From assembly GCF_022701175.1 (NCBI RefSeq), contig NZ_CP078088.1, positions 1,922,001 through 1,986,000 of the forward strand: 64,000 nt of DNA, given 5' to 3'. The position numbers and the translations under genes are program-made. Under the pieces are notes generated by a model. It was given only the letters and a program-made list of their open reading frames with translations. It ran no database searches and was not told the origin of the DNA. Of this stretch, positions 18,799-30,428 are shown piece by piece. Position 1 is the first letter of the stretch, and the number at the start of each line of letters is the position of its first letter. The DNA is from Allobaculum sp. Allo2 (GTDB taxonomy: Bacteria; Bacillota_I; Bacilli_A; Erysipelotrichales; Erysipelotrichaceae).

Positions 18799-20963
18799 TT
18801 ATGCAGCTTTGGACACGGAAGCTTCAGCTTCTTCAGCCGTCTGCGGCTTTTCAAACGTCTCTTCGAGAACGACGACAGTGCCGATCGGTCCAATCTGAAT
18901 ATGACGGGCCTGTTTCTCGTTCAGATGGTTCACATCGTAGAGAACTTCCCCTTCCTTCGTCAGATCGTAATGGAACGTCTCATGCGTCGGGTTAAAGAAC
19001 AGAATCATTTTCTCGTTTTCATCCTGCGTCTGATACACGAGCACTTTCGAATCGAGATCGGATACATGAACGTTATGCATAATCGCTTCGCTACTCGTCA
19101 GACGCAGCGAAGAATGTTCGCGCCGGATTTTAACGAGTTCCTTGAATTGATCGACCATCGGCTCCATCGTATCGCGGCGATGGTAGTCGATCATGTTGTA
19201 ATGATCGGAACGATTGTACGTGTTGTCGAGATTGTTTTTGGTCCGGCCGAATTCCTGGCCGGAATGAATGAACGGAATGCCCTGCGCAAACAGAACCATC
19301 GCGTTCGCCAGAACCTGACGGCGTATGCGTTCGCTGCGCGGCATGCCTTCGCATGCCTTGCGGTTTTTATCCCAGAGGGTATGGTTGTCGTGGCATTCGA
19401 TGTAGTTGACCGCTTTAAACGGCGCATCGTATCGGCCTTCGAGAACCGATGCGCACATGACCTGCTTGGCATCATGCAGAAGGCCGAGGTTGCCTGCCGG
19501 ATAGCCGGCGTCGCTGATCTGACCCGACGAGCCGCGAATGACTTCGCGGAAGCGGTCCGAAAAATGACCGACCAGCGGCATTTTGGCCTGATTGTTCTGG
19601 GAAGCCCGGATATCGTGCGGTACAAAGCTTGGCATGTCCCAGCCTTCCCCGTAAATCATGAAATCCGGTTTGCGCTTTTTCGCTTCTTCGGCAATCGTGT
19701 TGAGCAGCGAGCAGTCCAGTACGCCCATCAGATCGAAGCGGAAGCCGTCGACATCGAAGACGTCAATCAGCTGCATGGCCGCATCGATCAGGTAGCGCCG
19801 GCTCATTTCCGGACGGGAATCGATATCGTTTCCGCAGTACGATCCGTTGGAATAATTGCCTAAGGAGTCCATCAGGAAGAAGTAATCCGGAACCATGTTT
19901 TCCAGCGCGTAGCCGTCACGGTTCCATACGTGGTTGAATACGAGATCGAGCGTGACTTTAATGCCCGCTTCATGAAGCTTCTGTACCATCTGGGCGAATT
20001 CAAGAATGCGGCGTTCCGGATCGAACGGATCGGTCGAATACGAGCCTTCCAGCGCGCGGTAGTTCGCAGGATCGTAGCCCCAGTTGTAATAGAGCGACGG
20101 ATACTCTTCGTCGACGCTGCCAAAATCCAGAACCGGCATCAGCTGTACGTGGGTAATGCCCAGTTCCCGAATATACGAAAGGCCTGTACGTTTCTGTCTG
20201 GTTGTGGCGTTTTCCTGTACAAACGCCGGGAAGGTTTTCGGATTTTCAACGCCGATTTCCTTCTGGGCGGTCATATCCCGAATGGAACATTCGTAAATGA
20301 TCGCATCGGTCTGGTGCGCCATCGGCTTTGGTTTGAAGCGTTCAGGCATTTTCAGCAAGGAGAGATCGTTGACCTGCGAGCAGCTCGTATTGACGCCGGT
20401 AAAAGATTGTACGGATCGTGGCATTCACGAATGCTGCCGTTGACGTTCATGCGATAGCGGTAAAGCTTATGCAGCAGATCGCCTTCGACGCAAACGGTCC
20501 AGCAGCCTTCTTCATCCCGTTCCATCGGGACAGCCTGCCGGTTTCCTTCTTCATCGAGTAAAACAAGTTCCGCCCAGCTGACGACGGGAGACCAGAAACG
20601 GAAAATCGTCTGCTCAGGCGTGTAGTGACAGCCAAGCGTATTCAGATCGACGGCCGGCCAGGCGTTCGCAAATTCCGGCGTCTTAACAATATGGCTGTAT
20701 TTGGCCGGTGCGGTCCGGCAGTGTCCGGAATACAGAACGTAGTCCCGTCCGATTTCCAGCGGGGCATCCACCGTACACGTATACCGAATGTGGGTAATAT
20801 TATCTGTCTTTTCCTGTATGGTCAGAGGAACAATTTCACCGTGTTCATCTTTCAGATGAAAGGTCTGACTGTTTCCCTGATAAAAATTCTTGTCTATATA
20901 AACATGGACGCAGTTATATCCATCGATATAGCATTCCAGGTTATCCTTCATTCTCATAGGCAT
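18799..20963 (-). CDS. pulA: Type I pullulanase / glycogen-debranching GH13 enzyme (one apparent frameshift)
   Basis: About 721 residues after repair. The type I pullulanase signature YNWGYDP is present. GH13 catalytic residues are visible as VDGFRFDLMG (nucleophile Asp), IYGEGWD (acid Glu) and ECHDNHTLWD (Asp). An N-terminal beta-domain (~1-110) and a CBM48-like segment (TIFRFWSPVVSWAELVLLD) precede the barrel, and a C-terminal beta domain follows. It hydrolyses alpha-1,6 branches of glycogen, pullulan or limit dextrins. There is no signal peptide, so it is cytoplasmic. The break near 20410 is just after the HDPY motif and needs one base. The start is MPMRMKDN at 20963 with AAGGAG upstream. 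Confidence 0.9.
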
Positions 20964-21783
20964 CTCCTTGCCTGTGTCACAACCCTCAGAACCGCAGAGC
21001 GGCAGAGGCTAAACGGGCTGAATTTTGTCGTTTTCAACAAAATGAAATTCAATGACTGATCATACAAGCATTGATTCCGGAAGACAAGAAGATCGATTTT
21101 CTTTTCCGCTTCTTCCCGCTTTGAACGAGAACTTATATCAATACGTAGTATTACCAAAGAAACATCGGACGTAAACACGATATTCCAAGTTAAAAATAAT
21201 GCGATTGACCCGGAATTACTTTACAGAAATCACAGATCAGTTTGTACATTTCAAACCAGGTCTTCATATGCTTTGTTAAAAATGGTCCTCAACCGACGTT
21301 TCGTACGCGCTTTCCCATCAGAATGGGATCCAGTATTTTCGAGCTGGAGTGTTCCAGACTGTCGATGGCGAGGCTTTCCTCTTCTGATCCTACCGATTTG
21401 AAGAAAAGATGTACTCCAGACACCCGTTTTTGCGCTATTAAGACATCCTCCTGCTGTCCAGCAGCGCGCTGTTTTCAAAGAAATCCTGATTTTTCTATCC
21501 AGTCTCTCCTTCTCGCTGCCGGCATTCACGAGAGCGTACGCAAACACTCTTTTCTTCATTTTGCGCGCCAAAGTACGCAAGAAAGCGCCGGCGAAATTCA
21601 GGAACGTCTGGAAAAGCAGGACGAAACGATTTCGTATGGATAAAATGACAGGGATAAGAGCCTGTCGAAAACGAGGGGCTCGCCCGATGCCCCTGCGCAG
21701 TCTGGAAAAATTCCCTTTCCAGGGCAGGTCTCCGGTACAGATTTCATACATAAGCAAAAAGAAGAAAGAGAAAAGGAGAACTC
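20964..21783. other. 820-base stretch without a convincing gene
   Basis: Open frames exist on both strands, the longest being 168 codons on the minus strand at 21251-21757, but none has recognisable motifs or a good start. The DNA could hold a degraded gene. The last 40 bases carry the AAAAGGAG site of the fumarase gene. Confidence 0.5.
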
Positions 21784-23151
21784 ATGGAATACAGAATCGA
21801 ACACGACGTTTTAGGCGAAGTCAAAGTTCCGGCGGATGCGTGCTGGATGTCCCAGACGCAGCGCTCGCTGGAAAACTTTAAAATCGGCACCGAAAAGATG
21901 CCGACTGAACTCATTGACGCCTTTGCGTATTTGAAAATGGCCTGCGCCATTGTCAATGAACGCAATCACAAAATCGATCCGGCGCAAAAAGAAGCCATCG
22001 TCGAAGTGTGTCAGGCCATTCTGAACAAAAAGCTGACCGGCGAATTTCCGCTGGCCGTCTGGCAGACCGGGTCGGGGACGCAGACCAACATGAACGTGAA
22101 CGAAGTCATCGCACATGTCGGCATGAAAAATCATCCCGGACTCTCTCTTCATCCAAACGATACAGTCAACGCGTCCCAGTCTTCCAACGATACGTTCCCG
22201 AGTGCCCTGCACATAATGGCTTCGTCCATGACGCGAAAGCTGCTTCTTCCTGCAATCGATGAATGCGTGGACGTTCTGAAACGCCTGGAAGAAGAAAACG
22301 CAGGCATTATCAAAATTGGACGGACGCACCTGCAGGATGCGACCCCGCTGTACGTTTCGAATGAAATCAGCGGCTGGCGGTCCATGCTGGAACATTCCCG
22401 CCGTCATATCGAAGCGGTTCTTCCCTTCGTCAACGAACTCGCCATCGGGGCGACCGCGGTCGGCACCGGACTCAATGCGCCGCAAACCTTTGGCGCAGAT
22501 GTCTGTGCGATTCTCGATTCCATGACCGGCATTCACTTCAAACCGGATCCCAACTATTTCCACGCCCTTACGTCCAAGGACGCCTGTTCCCTGCTTTCCG
22601 GCGCCGTCAAAGGGCTGGCGGCCAACATGATGAAAATCGTCAACGACGTCCGCTTCCTGGCCAGCGGTCCGCGCTGCGGAATTGGCGAACTGGAAATTCC
22701 AGCCAATGAACCTGGTTCTTCCATCATGCCGGGCAAAGTCAACCCGACCCAGTGCGAAGCCGTCACCATGGTGGCCGTACAGGTCATGGGCAACGATGCC
22801 GCTATCGGCTTTGCGGCCAGTCAGGGCAATTTCGAACTGAACGTCTTCATGCCCGTCATTGCCTACAACCTCAACCAGTCCATCCGCCTTCTGGCCGATG
22901 CGATCGTCTCGTTTACTCGCAACTGCCTGGAAGGACTCAAAGTCAACCGGCAGAAAACCGAGGAAAACCTCGAAAACTCGCTGATGCTCGTGACGTGCCT
23001 GAATCCGGTCATCGGCTACGAAAACGCAGGCAAGGCCGCCCGATATGCTTTCGAAAACAATCTGACGCTCAAGGAAGCGGTGCTGAAACTGGGCCTTCTC
23101 GATGAAGCCGCCTTTGACGAACTCGTTCGTCCGGAAAAAATGGTGCGCTAA
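21784..23151 (+). CDS. fumC: Class II fumarate hydratase
   Basis: 455 residues, intact. The superfamily signature GSSIMPGKVNPTQCE is present, as are the substrate-site segments TGSGTQTNMNVNEV and KIGRTHLQDATP. Catalytic His in GRTHLQD and the mobile-loop Ser in GSSIMPG are visible. A homotetramer, it interconverts fumarate and malate without an iron-sulfur cluster. AAAAGGAG lies 6 bases before the ATG. It is monocistronic, with a hairpin about 215 bases downstream. Confidence 0.96.
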   Translation: MEYRIEHDVLGEVKVPADACWMSQTQRSLENFKIGTEKMPTELIDAFAYLKMACAIVNERNHKIDPAQKEAIVEVCQAILNKKLTGEFPLAVWQTGSGTQTNMNVNEVIAHVGMKNHPGLSLHPNDTVNASQSSNDTFPSALHIMASSMTRKLLLPAIDECVDVLKRLEEENAGIIKIGRTHLQDATPLYVSNEISGWRSMLEHSRRHIEAVLPFVNELAIGATAVGTGLNAPQTFGADVCAILDSMTGIHFKPDPNYFHALTSKDACSLLSGAVKGLAANMMKIVNDVRFLASGPRCGIGELEIPANEPGSSIMPGKVNPTQCEAVTMVAVQVMGNDAAIGFAASQGNFELNVFMPVIAYNLNQSIRLLADAIVSFTRNCLEGLKVNRQKTEENLENSLMLVTCLNPVIGYENAGKAARYAFENNLTLKEAVLKLGLLDEAAFDELVRPEKMVR

Positions 23152-23364
23152 ACCATCCGATTTTCGACGCGGCTGCCCCATCTTCCAGCCCCTCAAAAAT
23201 CCAAAGGATATTCGATCCTCCAGAACGTCTTCAGCTCTGGCTTTCAGAAATAAGATCAGGTATCCAGTATGAATCGACTGTTTGTCGGAAAGCGCTGAAC
23301 GATTCAAATGGCGGGAAATGCACGAATTCGATGATAAGCTTCGTGCAAAATCAAATCTTCAGAA

Positions 23365-23407
23365 AAACGCCGGACGCAAGGCCATCAGGCCGCCGCGTCC
23401 GGCGTTT
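23365..23407. terminator. Hairpin terminator between fumC and the DUF1700 gene
   Basis: A 13-bp stem AAACGCCGGACGC / GCGTCCGGCGTTT (23365-23377 with 23395-23407) has A5 before it and a T-rich end. It lies between two convergent genes and can serve both. Confidence 0.75.
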
Positions 23408-23426
23408 CTCGTTATATTCGATTCAG

Positions 23427-23991
23427 TTATATACAATCCAGCTTTTTCTTTGTCTGGCGCATAGACTGAACAATCACCAGGGTAAGTTTCCAGAACAGCC
23501 ATCCAAGGACAAAAACGATAGCCCCCATCAAAATCGAAAGGGAAGAAATTCGATGGCACTTGCAGAATACGAGCCAATGTGAATTCCGATTTCTTTCATT
23601 TCATATCCCATGAAATGGGCTGCGAGTTTGACCACGCCCGCAAGCGGAAAAAGCGCTCCAGCTGCCATAAAGCCGATCCCGCTAAGGCCTGTAATGGGCA
23701 AAACAAACATACCGCCAAATCCTGCAAGGCTGTAAAAGCAATTACAGCACTCAGCCTACGCCAGCTAAAGCCTCTGCTTTTGGCAACAGCTTCTCCTGAA
23801 TACGCTTTAGCAAGTTCCTTAGGATTTCCCAGGCGATTAAGAATCTGTTCTGCGGACATTCCGCGGGTATGCAGTTCCAGCATTTCACTTTTGATTTCTT
23901 TTACAATGTCGGCACGTTCGCAAGCAGTCATTGGGTTCAGACTGGTGTCGATTTTTTCGAGATATTCATTCAGTGATTTTTCCAGTTCCAT
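23427..23991 (-). CDS. DUF1700 (HAAS-domain) membrane protein (two apparent frameshifts)
   Basis: About 188 residues after repair. The N-terminal ~65 residues form the helical HAAS domain (LEKSLNEYLEKID, then LNRLGNPKELAKAY). Three hydrophobic segments follow: AFYSLAGFGGMFVLP after repair, FMAAGALFPLAGVVKLAAHF, and LSILMGAIVFVLGWLFWK. Breaks near 23740 and 23545 each need one base. The family is nearly always paired with a PadR repressor, as here: this ATG lies inside the end of the PadR gene with a 26-base overlap. The role is presumed membrane stress or envelope related, by family context only. Confidence 0.82.
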
Positions 23992-24326
23992 GGTCTTTGG
24001 CTCCTTTGGTTTCCTTAATCGCGTTTTGCAGATTTTCCCATTCCTCAGACATGGCCAAAAGATATTCCATTCCTTTTCGGTAATGGAATAGTACTTTCGC
24101 GGCGGCAGCCCTCAGAACTCTCCTGCCAGAACGAGGAGATATATTCCTCTTTCATTAACCGTCTGAGCAGCGGATAAATCGTATTCTCTTTTGCGGCCAG
24201 AATCGGATACTTTTCCAGTGTGCTGATCATTTCATATCCATAGGATGGCTGCTGCTTTATCATTGCCAGAACGCAGAATTCCAGTGTCCCGCGCTTAATC
24301 TGGGATTTCCAATCCTCAATATTCAT
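23966..24326 (-). CDS. PadR-family transcriptional repressor (two apparent frameshifts)
   Basis: About 120 residues after repair. The winged helix is visible: RGTLEFCVLAMIKQQPSYGYEMIS, then AKENTIYPLLRRLMKEEYI and the wing RRKYYSITEKG. A C-terminal dimerisation helix follows (EYLLAMSEEWENLQNAIK after repair). MNIEDWKS at 24326 is preferred over an ATG 24 bases upstream because GGAG lies 9 bases before it and the palindromic operator would otherwise be inside the gene. It likely represses its own operon with DUF1700. Confidence 0.85.
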
Positions 24327-24339
24327 GTACGGTATCTCC

Positions 24340-24349
24340 TGTATATACA
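24340..24349 (-). promoter_or_regulatory. Candidate PadR operator
   Basis: The palindrome TGTATATACA sits just upstream of the padR ribosome site, with a second dyad GTAC-6-GTAC starting at 24352. AT-rich dyads at this position are usual for PadR autoregulation. Assignment by position and symmetry only. Confidence 0.45.
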
Positions 24350-24731
24350 TCGTACTACACAGTACTTAAGAAGCCGATCGTATATCAAATAATTTATTTT
24401 TAACTATATATGTATAAAACAGTCCGGCAACATCTCATCCCTTTCGCTGAATGCAAGAGAGGAAAGTCTCCTTTTCACTGCGCATTTACGAAAGACATCG
24501 CACAGAAATCAAGGACGATCGTCATAGATCCATAGATCGAAAGGGCGGCCTGAGAAGAAAGAACGCTGGTCGCAGAGATTTTCATCCCCTGGCCCGGCTG
24601 CTTTCCCTGCCGTTTCCTTTGCCAAAGAAAAACCAGATTCTCTCGCAAAGAATCTGGCCTTCGTACACATTCAAAATGGAAACGGTGCAAGTCTTCTACA
24701 GAATAGAGCTCGCCCGTATTTGATCCCGCTT
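24350..24731. other. 380-base intergenic region, padR side to cls end
   Basis: Apart from the padR promoter dyads and the cls terminator hairpin (24633-24657) I see no gene or RNA motif. Short plus-strand frames here lack ribosome sites. Confidence 0.5.
24633..24657 (-). terminator. Terminator of cardiolipin synthase
   Basis: Stem CCAGATTCT / AGAATCTGG (24633-24641 with 24649-24657) is followed on the minus strand by TTTTTCTTT, 75 bases after the cls stop. Confidence 0.8.
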
Positions 24732-26266
24732 TTAGAGCAGCGGAGAGAAAATTTTAAGGAACAGACGATACTGACGAACAAACCAGTTGGTCTCTTCAAT
24801 GGAAGAGAGCGTAATCAGTTTGGAATCACGGAAGATCTGTTCAAAATCGCGTTCGATTTCGTCAATGCAGGCGGGATCGTACATCCACATGCCACATTCG
24901 TAGTTGGTGTAGTAGGAGCGGAAGTCCATGTTGACCGTTCCGGCCAGCGCATGTCTCGAATCGACAAGCGTGACTTTTCCATGTATGAATCCTGGGGTAT
25001 ATTCATACACCTTCACGCCCTTTTTCGTAAGAATTTCGGAGTTGGCCTTGGTGACTTCATACACAATTTTCTTGTCGGGGATACCAGGAACGACAATGCG
25101 TACGTCGACACCGTTCTGTACGGCCAGCTCCAGCATGCTGACCATGTCGGAATCCAGAATCAGATACGGGGTAGTAATCCAGCATGTACGGTTGGCGGAG
25201 TTGATCAGGTTGAAATGGAATTTGCGGCCAAGCGTCTTGTCGTCGGTCGGCGAATCGAAAAACGGAATGACAAAGCCCTGATTTTTAAGCCGCGGAAACT
25301 CGCTTTCGTGCCGGATATAAAATTCATACGGCGTGTTTTCTGGCGAGTCGTAGTTCCACATCTGCAAAAACGCGATGACAAACGGTTCGACCGCCGGGCC
25401 CTCGACACAGACGCCCATGTCCTTCCAGTAGCCGAAGCGTTCAATGCGGTTTACGTATTCGTCCGCGATGTTGCTTCCGCCGGTGAAGGCGATTTTTCCA
25501 TCCACGATGATCGTCTTGCGATGGTCGCGGTTGTTCATCTGCATCGCCAGCTGCGGATGGATCGGATTAAAGGCGTGTACTTTTATTCCTTTCGCCTTCA
25601 GTCTGGCCTGAAAGTCTTCCGGAATGTTGATCAGGCAGCCAAAGTCATCGTAGATCAGACGGACATCGACGCCTTCGGCCACTTTCTGCTCCAGAACGGC
25701 GAGCAGCTCATCGAGCACGCTGCCTTCGTCGATGATGTACGTCTCGATGAAGATGTACTCTTCCGCCTTGCGAATGGCTTCCATGAAGCCTTCAAACTGC
25801 GCTTCGCCGGTCGGAAAATACCGGACGGCGGAATTGGTATAGACCGGGAAATAGCCGTTGTTCCAGGCCATGTCGGTCATTCGCCGCAGCACCGGATCCT
25901 GGATCTCGGACTGGTTGAGGGTTTTCAGATTCTGCTCCGCGTATTCCTGATAGTCCGCATAGGCCTGTCTGTCCTGAATCATCAGCGCTTTCGGAATCTT
26001 GGTACCGCCAAAGAGCAGATACAGCATGCCGCCAAAAAACGGAAGGGCCATGATCACAAAGACCCAGAGCAGTTTGGACGACGAGTCCGAATCGCGGTTG
26101 ATGACCGCAATGGAGACAACGACGCTCAGCGCGAGCATCGTATAGTAAACAGGAAGAAACTCATGGGAAAAATACGTCAGTAAAAGAAGCAGGATCAGCA
26201 GCTGAAAGGCTAAAGCCGCAGCCAGATACAGGGCTTTGGACTTTAGAATTTTCTTAAAAACTTCAC
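24732..26266 (-). CDS. cls: Cardiolipin synthase (one apparent frameshift near the start)
   Basis: About 511 residues. Two HKD phospholipase-D motifs are clear: HRKTIIVDGKIAFTGGSNIAD and HGKVTLVDSRHALAGTVNMD. Two or three N-terminal membrane segments anchor it. The evident ATG at 26138 begins within a membrane helix. Upstream, AGGAGG is followed 6 bases later by a GTG at 26266, and one base added to the nearby T5 run gives MKFFKKILKSKALYL running into the same frame, so the GTG is the likelier start. It joins two phosphatidylglycerol molecules into cardiolipin at the inner membrane face. Confidence 0.9.
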
Positions 26267-26671
26267 ACTCTGCCTCCTCTTTTCAAACATGTGAACAATT
26301 CACTATTGACTTAGTATAACAAGCTTTCCACGGAGTTTCCCTAGGGAATTCTTAAGGGATTGCTAAGAGTTCGCAAACCTCAAAAGACGCCAGACATCCA
26401 CTCATGCATCACAAAGCGCCCAAATGCCGGCATCAGCCGGCAGACCGTCAAAAATCCACTACAATATCGATGAGCGCAGTCAAAGGCCGGCGCGCCCTGC
26501 GAAAAACCTGTCTGATCAAGCCGACAGAATTGCAGAGTCTGTATACCTGATAAAAAGAAAACAGGAAAATTTTTTTCAAAAGCAGGATTCAATATCCTGT
26601 CTGATGCGAAACCTGAGTCTGGCCTTCGCGCTGCATACGGCTGCATTCAGCCCTTAACCATACACAGTACA
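26267..26671. other. Divergent intergenic region between cls and ppk1
   Basis: About 400 bases, A/T-rich near cls (a TATACT on the minus strand near 26315). It includes a small hairpin CAGGATTCAATATCCTG near 26583-26599 and a T/A-rich tract before it. No gene supported. Confidence 0.5.
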
Positions 26672-26686
26672 AGGAGTGTATCTCCT
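26672..26686 (+). promoter_or_regulatory. Ribosome binding site of ppk1 inside a hairpin
   Basis: AGGAG (26672-26676) pairs perfectly with CTCCT (26682-26686) across a TGTAT loop, and the ATG follows at once (26687). The only Shine-Dalgarno sequence is thus in a stem touching the start codon. Confidence 0.5.
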
Positions 26687-28814
26687 ATGAAAACTAAGAA
26701 ATACCCCTTTACCCAGAACCGCGAAATCAGCTGGCTGAAATTCAACCAGCGCGTTCTCGAAGAAGCTGCCGATCCGTCGGTCGAACTTCTGGAACGCATG
26801 AAATTTGCGGCGATTTTCACGTCCAACCTGGATGAGTTTTTCATGGTCCGGGCAGGATCCTTAATGGATATGTCTCTGGTCGATAACGATCAGATCGATT
26901 CAAAAGCGGCATGTCCCCTTCCGAACAGCTGCAGGCGATTTACGAAGAATCCGCCAGACTGTATAAAATGCGGGACAACGTCCTTCACAATCTGCGCAAG
27001 ACGCTTCGCGAAGTCCAGATCCAGCCGATGTCCATGAAAAATCTGAACAAGAAGCAGTCCAAGCTGATCGCGAAATATTTTGAAAGCGATCTGGCTCCGC
27101 TTCTCGCTCCGCAGATCATCGACGTTCACCATCCCTTCCCGTTTCTGATCAACAAGGAACTGTACATTTTCTTTTCGATTATCGAAAACGGAAAGACGCG
27201 CTACGGCATCGTTCCGATTCCGTCCTATTTGCCGCGCATCATTTATCTCAACGAAGAGAAACCGAATTCATGCTCGTTGAAAATGTCGTCCTCGCCTTTC
27301 TCGAAAAGATGTTTCCTAAATCCCGGATTCCCTTCAAGACGATCATTCGCGTAACCCGCAACGCGGACATCAACCTGAACAGCGCCGACATTGAAGACGA
27401 TGAAGACTATCGCTCCTACATGAAGACGATTCTCAAAAAGCGCATGCGTCTTTCTCCGATTCGTCTGGAAATCTACCGGGATACTGATCCAGCTGCAGTG
27501 GACTATCTTTGCCGGCAGCTGCATCTGTCCAAGGCGCAGGTCTTCCTGTCCAAGCGTTCCCCGCTCGATCTTTCGTACGTTTTCCCGCTGATCGACGCGC
27601 TGCCCGCGGATATTCGCAAGGCCCTTTCCTACAAGCCGTTTGTCGCCCAGACGGACCGCCGTCTGAATCCGGAAGAACCGCTCATTCCGCAGATTCTCGA
27701 TCATGACGTTCTGCTTTCCTATCCGTATCAGGACATTGATCAGTTCATCCGACTGCTTGATGAAGCGGCGACAAATCCGGACGTGCTCTCCATTTCGATC
27801 ACCATTTATCGACTGGCGAAAAACTCCAAAATTGTCCGGGCCCTCTGCCGCGCCGCGGAAAACAGCAAAAATGTCACCGTCCTGATGGAACTGCGTGCCC
27901 GCTTTGACGAACAGAACAACATTCAGGCCGCTGAACGTCTCGAAGAAAGCGGCGTCAGCGTTTTCTACGGCTTTGAAGACTACAAAGTCCACTCCAAGCT
28001 CATGCAGATTACCCTCAAATCCCGCGGAAAAATCCGTACGATCACCCAGATCGGTACCGGCAACTACAACGAGAAAACGAGCCGGCAGTACACGGATTTC
28101 TCGCTCATTACCGCGGATGAGCAGATTGGTCAGGACGCGACTGAATTTTTCAAGAACATGAACGTCGGCAACCTGGCCGGTTCGTACAAGAAGCTGATCG
28201 TTTCCCCGTTCGGTCTGAAAAACGCGATTTTACAGAAGCTGGACGAACAGATTGCGCTCGCAAAAGCCGGAAAGCCGGCCAGAGCCTGGTTCAAGATGAA
28301 CTCGCTGACCGACCTCGATCTGATCGCCAAACTGTCCGAAGCCTCTCAGGCTGGGGTCGATATTAAAATGATCGTTCGCGGCATCTGCTGCATTCTGCCC
28401 GGACTCGAAGGCTATACCGATCACATTGAAATTCACTCCGTAGTCGGCCGCTTTCTTGAACACGGACGCATTTACATCTTCGGCATCGGCGAATCGTGCG
28501 AAGTGTACATCGCTTCCGCCGATTTCATGACCCGCAACACCGAGCGCCGCGTAGAAGTCGGTGTTCCCATCGAAGATCCGCAGCTGAAAAAGGAGCTGCT
28601 CGAGTATTTTGAAACGCAGTTTAACGACAGTCTGAAAGGACGCCGTCTGCTCCCTTCCGGCTCCTATACGAAAATTTCGCCCGAAGGCGATGAGATGATC
28701 AACAGCCAGCAGGCCTTTATCGAAAAGGCGAAGGAATACAAGTACATTTCAGCTCCTGCTCCCAAAATGAGTTCCCTGTTTGCACGCCTCTTCTCGCATC
28801 ATCACAAATCCTGA
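26687..28814 (+). CDS. ppk1: Polyphosphate kinase 1 (two apparent frameshifts)
   Basis: About 709 residues after repair. The N domain ([20 protein letters not shown]), head domain ([14 protein letters not shown]), and the two PLD-like catalytic domains are in order. The phosphorylated histidine region is [15 protein letters not shown], and [18 protein letters not shown] and [17 protein letters not shown] follow as usual in PPK1. It makes inorganic polyphosphate reversibly from ATP. Breaks at the A4 run near 26908 and the A3 run near 27258 each need one base. No ppx gene is adjacent; a terminator follows directly. Confidence 0.94.
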
Positions 28815-28818
28815 AATC

Positions 28819-28843
28819 AGCCGGCTCTGGCCGGCTTTTCTGT
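28819..28843 (+). terminator. Terminator of ppk1
   Basis: AGCCGG / CCGGCT (28819-28824 with 28831-28836) with a trailing TTTTCTGTTT, five bases after the ppk1 stop. Confidence 0.7.
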
Positions 28844-29066
28844 TTGAGCTGCGATCCTGCGTTCTGCTCGATTCGGTTCGATGAAGACACGCTGTCCTCT
28901 CCAAAACGATTTGTGCAGCAAAATCCCGGACAAGGCGAATCATCTTAAGGATTACGATGCAGGCGAAAAAGGTTAATATGGTTCTTGTCACAAAAAAGCA
29001 CCGGTCCAAACCGACCGGATTCATTTAAAAACGCGCAATACGCCTTAACGAAAGGAAGACGGAAGT

Positions 29067-30292
29067 ATGAATAAAAAGATCTCTCCGAAATCAAGCGGCA
29101 GCTCAAGCCCGAAAATGAGCGCCTGATTTTAAAGGGCATTCAGGAAGCCTATGGAAAATACCGGGATGAAGAAGCCCACCTTCTCTTTACCCGCCTCATC
29201 GATCCGGAAACGCTCAGCACAGAAGAAGAAGACTTGTATTTTGAGATTTTCCGTAAAAGTCTTTCGGGAACGCCGGGCAAAAACCTGATGGAATATACGT
29301 TTGATCCCATGGATCCGCAGGCGGTCGAACTGCAGAAAACACTGTTTGACTACCGCAACGGAACCCTGCTCGAGCCGGAAGTGTTCGACCGCTATGCGTC
29401 CGAACTGATTGAAAAAGGTAATTATCGAAACAGCGTATATGTAACGGTCGGCATCTTCGAATACGCTGCACCCAATCTGAATGCGAACCGGGAAGAACTG
29501 GAAGGCAATACGACGTATCGTTTCATGATTACCGCCATCAGCGAAGCCAGACTGACCGATATCGGTCTGTTCTATTCCACAAAGGATAACTGCGTTTCCC
29601 GCAAGGTTAACGAAGAAATGCAGATCATTCCTTCCCCGCTCGACGCGTTCCTGTATCCATCCTTCAGCGAACGCGCCGCAGACGTCAACCATTTCCTTTA
29701 TCATTCCAAAACCGCGAAAAAGCCGAACATCGATCTGATTGAACAGTTTTTCCACATTCCGTTCCAGTCGACGGCACCCGAACAGGCCGACGGCTTTGCG
29801 CAGGTCATTGCGGATGTATTCCCGCAGGGACTTGATGTCAAAACGGCCATTCAGTTCCACCGCAACGTCTCCGACTTTATTCAAGAGGGAACGGAAGAAG
29901 ACGCGGTCGTCAAAGTCGATAAAGCGAGAGTGCACGATCTGCTCGATGCGTCCGGAGCAATGGCGGAAAACATGGAACATTTTGATTCCGCGTATACCCG
30001 CATTCTGGAAGATCAGGAACTGGCTGCCGTCAACCTCGTGGAAAAAGGCAAAGTCAGCCTGAAATCCCCAGCCATTACAGTCTCGATTAAGGACGATGCC
30101 CTCGATCAGGTGCAGACCCGGGTAATCGATGGAAAAAGCTGCCTCGTCATTGAAATTACCGACGAGCTGAAAATTTCTAATCTGCCCGGAACGCTCATCG
30201 AGCCGGAACCGAAAAAGGAAGTCCGCGTGATTTCACCTGAAACCGATACACCCAAAGACAATTCGGATCACGGCGACTTTTTCCAGTCCTGA
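29067..30292 (+). CDS. DUF4317-family protein (one apparent frameshift)
   Basis: About 408 residues. The ATG at 29067 is followed by MNKKDLSEIKRQLKPEN after one base is added to the A5 run near 29072. That opening is the DUF4317 start seen in many Clostridia and Erysipelotrichia. The body is soluble and acidic, with YFEIFRKSLSGTPGKNL and NSVYVTVGIFEYAAPN. The last ~25 residues are a charged tail. Function unknown. It sits alone between terminators after ppk1. Confidence 0.75.
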
Positions 30293-30317
30293 TTCAACGA
30301 ATAACAAAATGAAACAG

Positions 30318-30370
30318 AAAGAGCTCTGCGTTCGCCTTTCCTCTTTGGGAAAGCGAAGCAGAGCTCTTTT
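30318..30370. terminator. Bidirectional terminator between DUF4317 and AIM24 genes
   Basis: A 12-bp perfect stem AAAGAGCTCTGC / GCAGAGCTCTTT (30318-30329 with 30358-30369), extended inside by a partial stem. A and T runs flank it, between two convergent genes. Confidence 0.8.
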
Positions 30371-30428
30371 GAACTGGACACAGCCAGCGATCGAACTTTC
30401 CGTTTGGCAAAAAGCGATCGCTTTTGAA

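Noticed and set aside
21242-21757. Plus 133-codon and minus 168-codon frames in the gap before fumC
   Set aside because: No motif, no ribosome site and mixed composition; nothing in either frame supports a protein.
21811-23307. 498-codon minus-strand frame
   Set aside because: It shadows fumC, whose plus-strand product has complete fumarase signatures.
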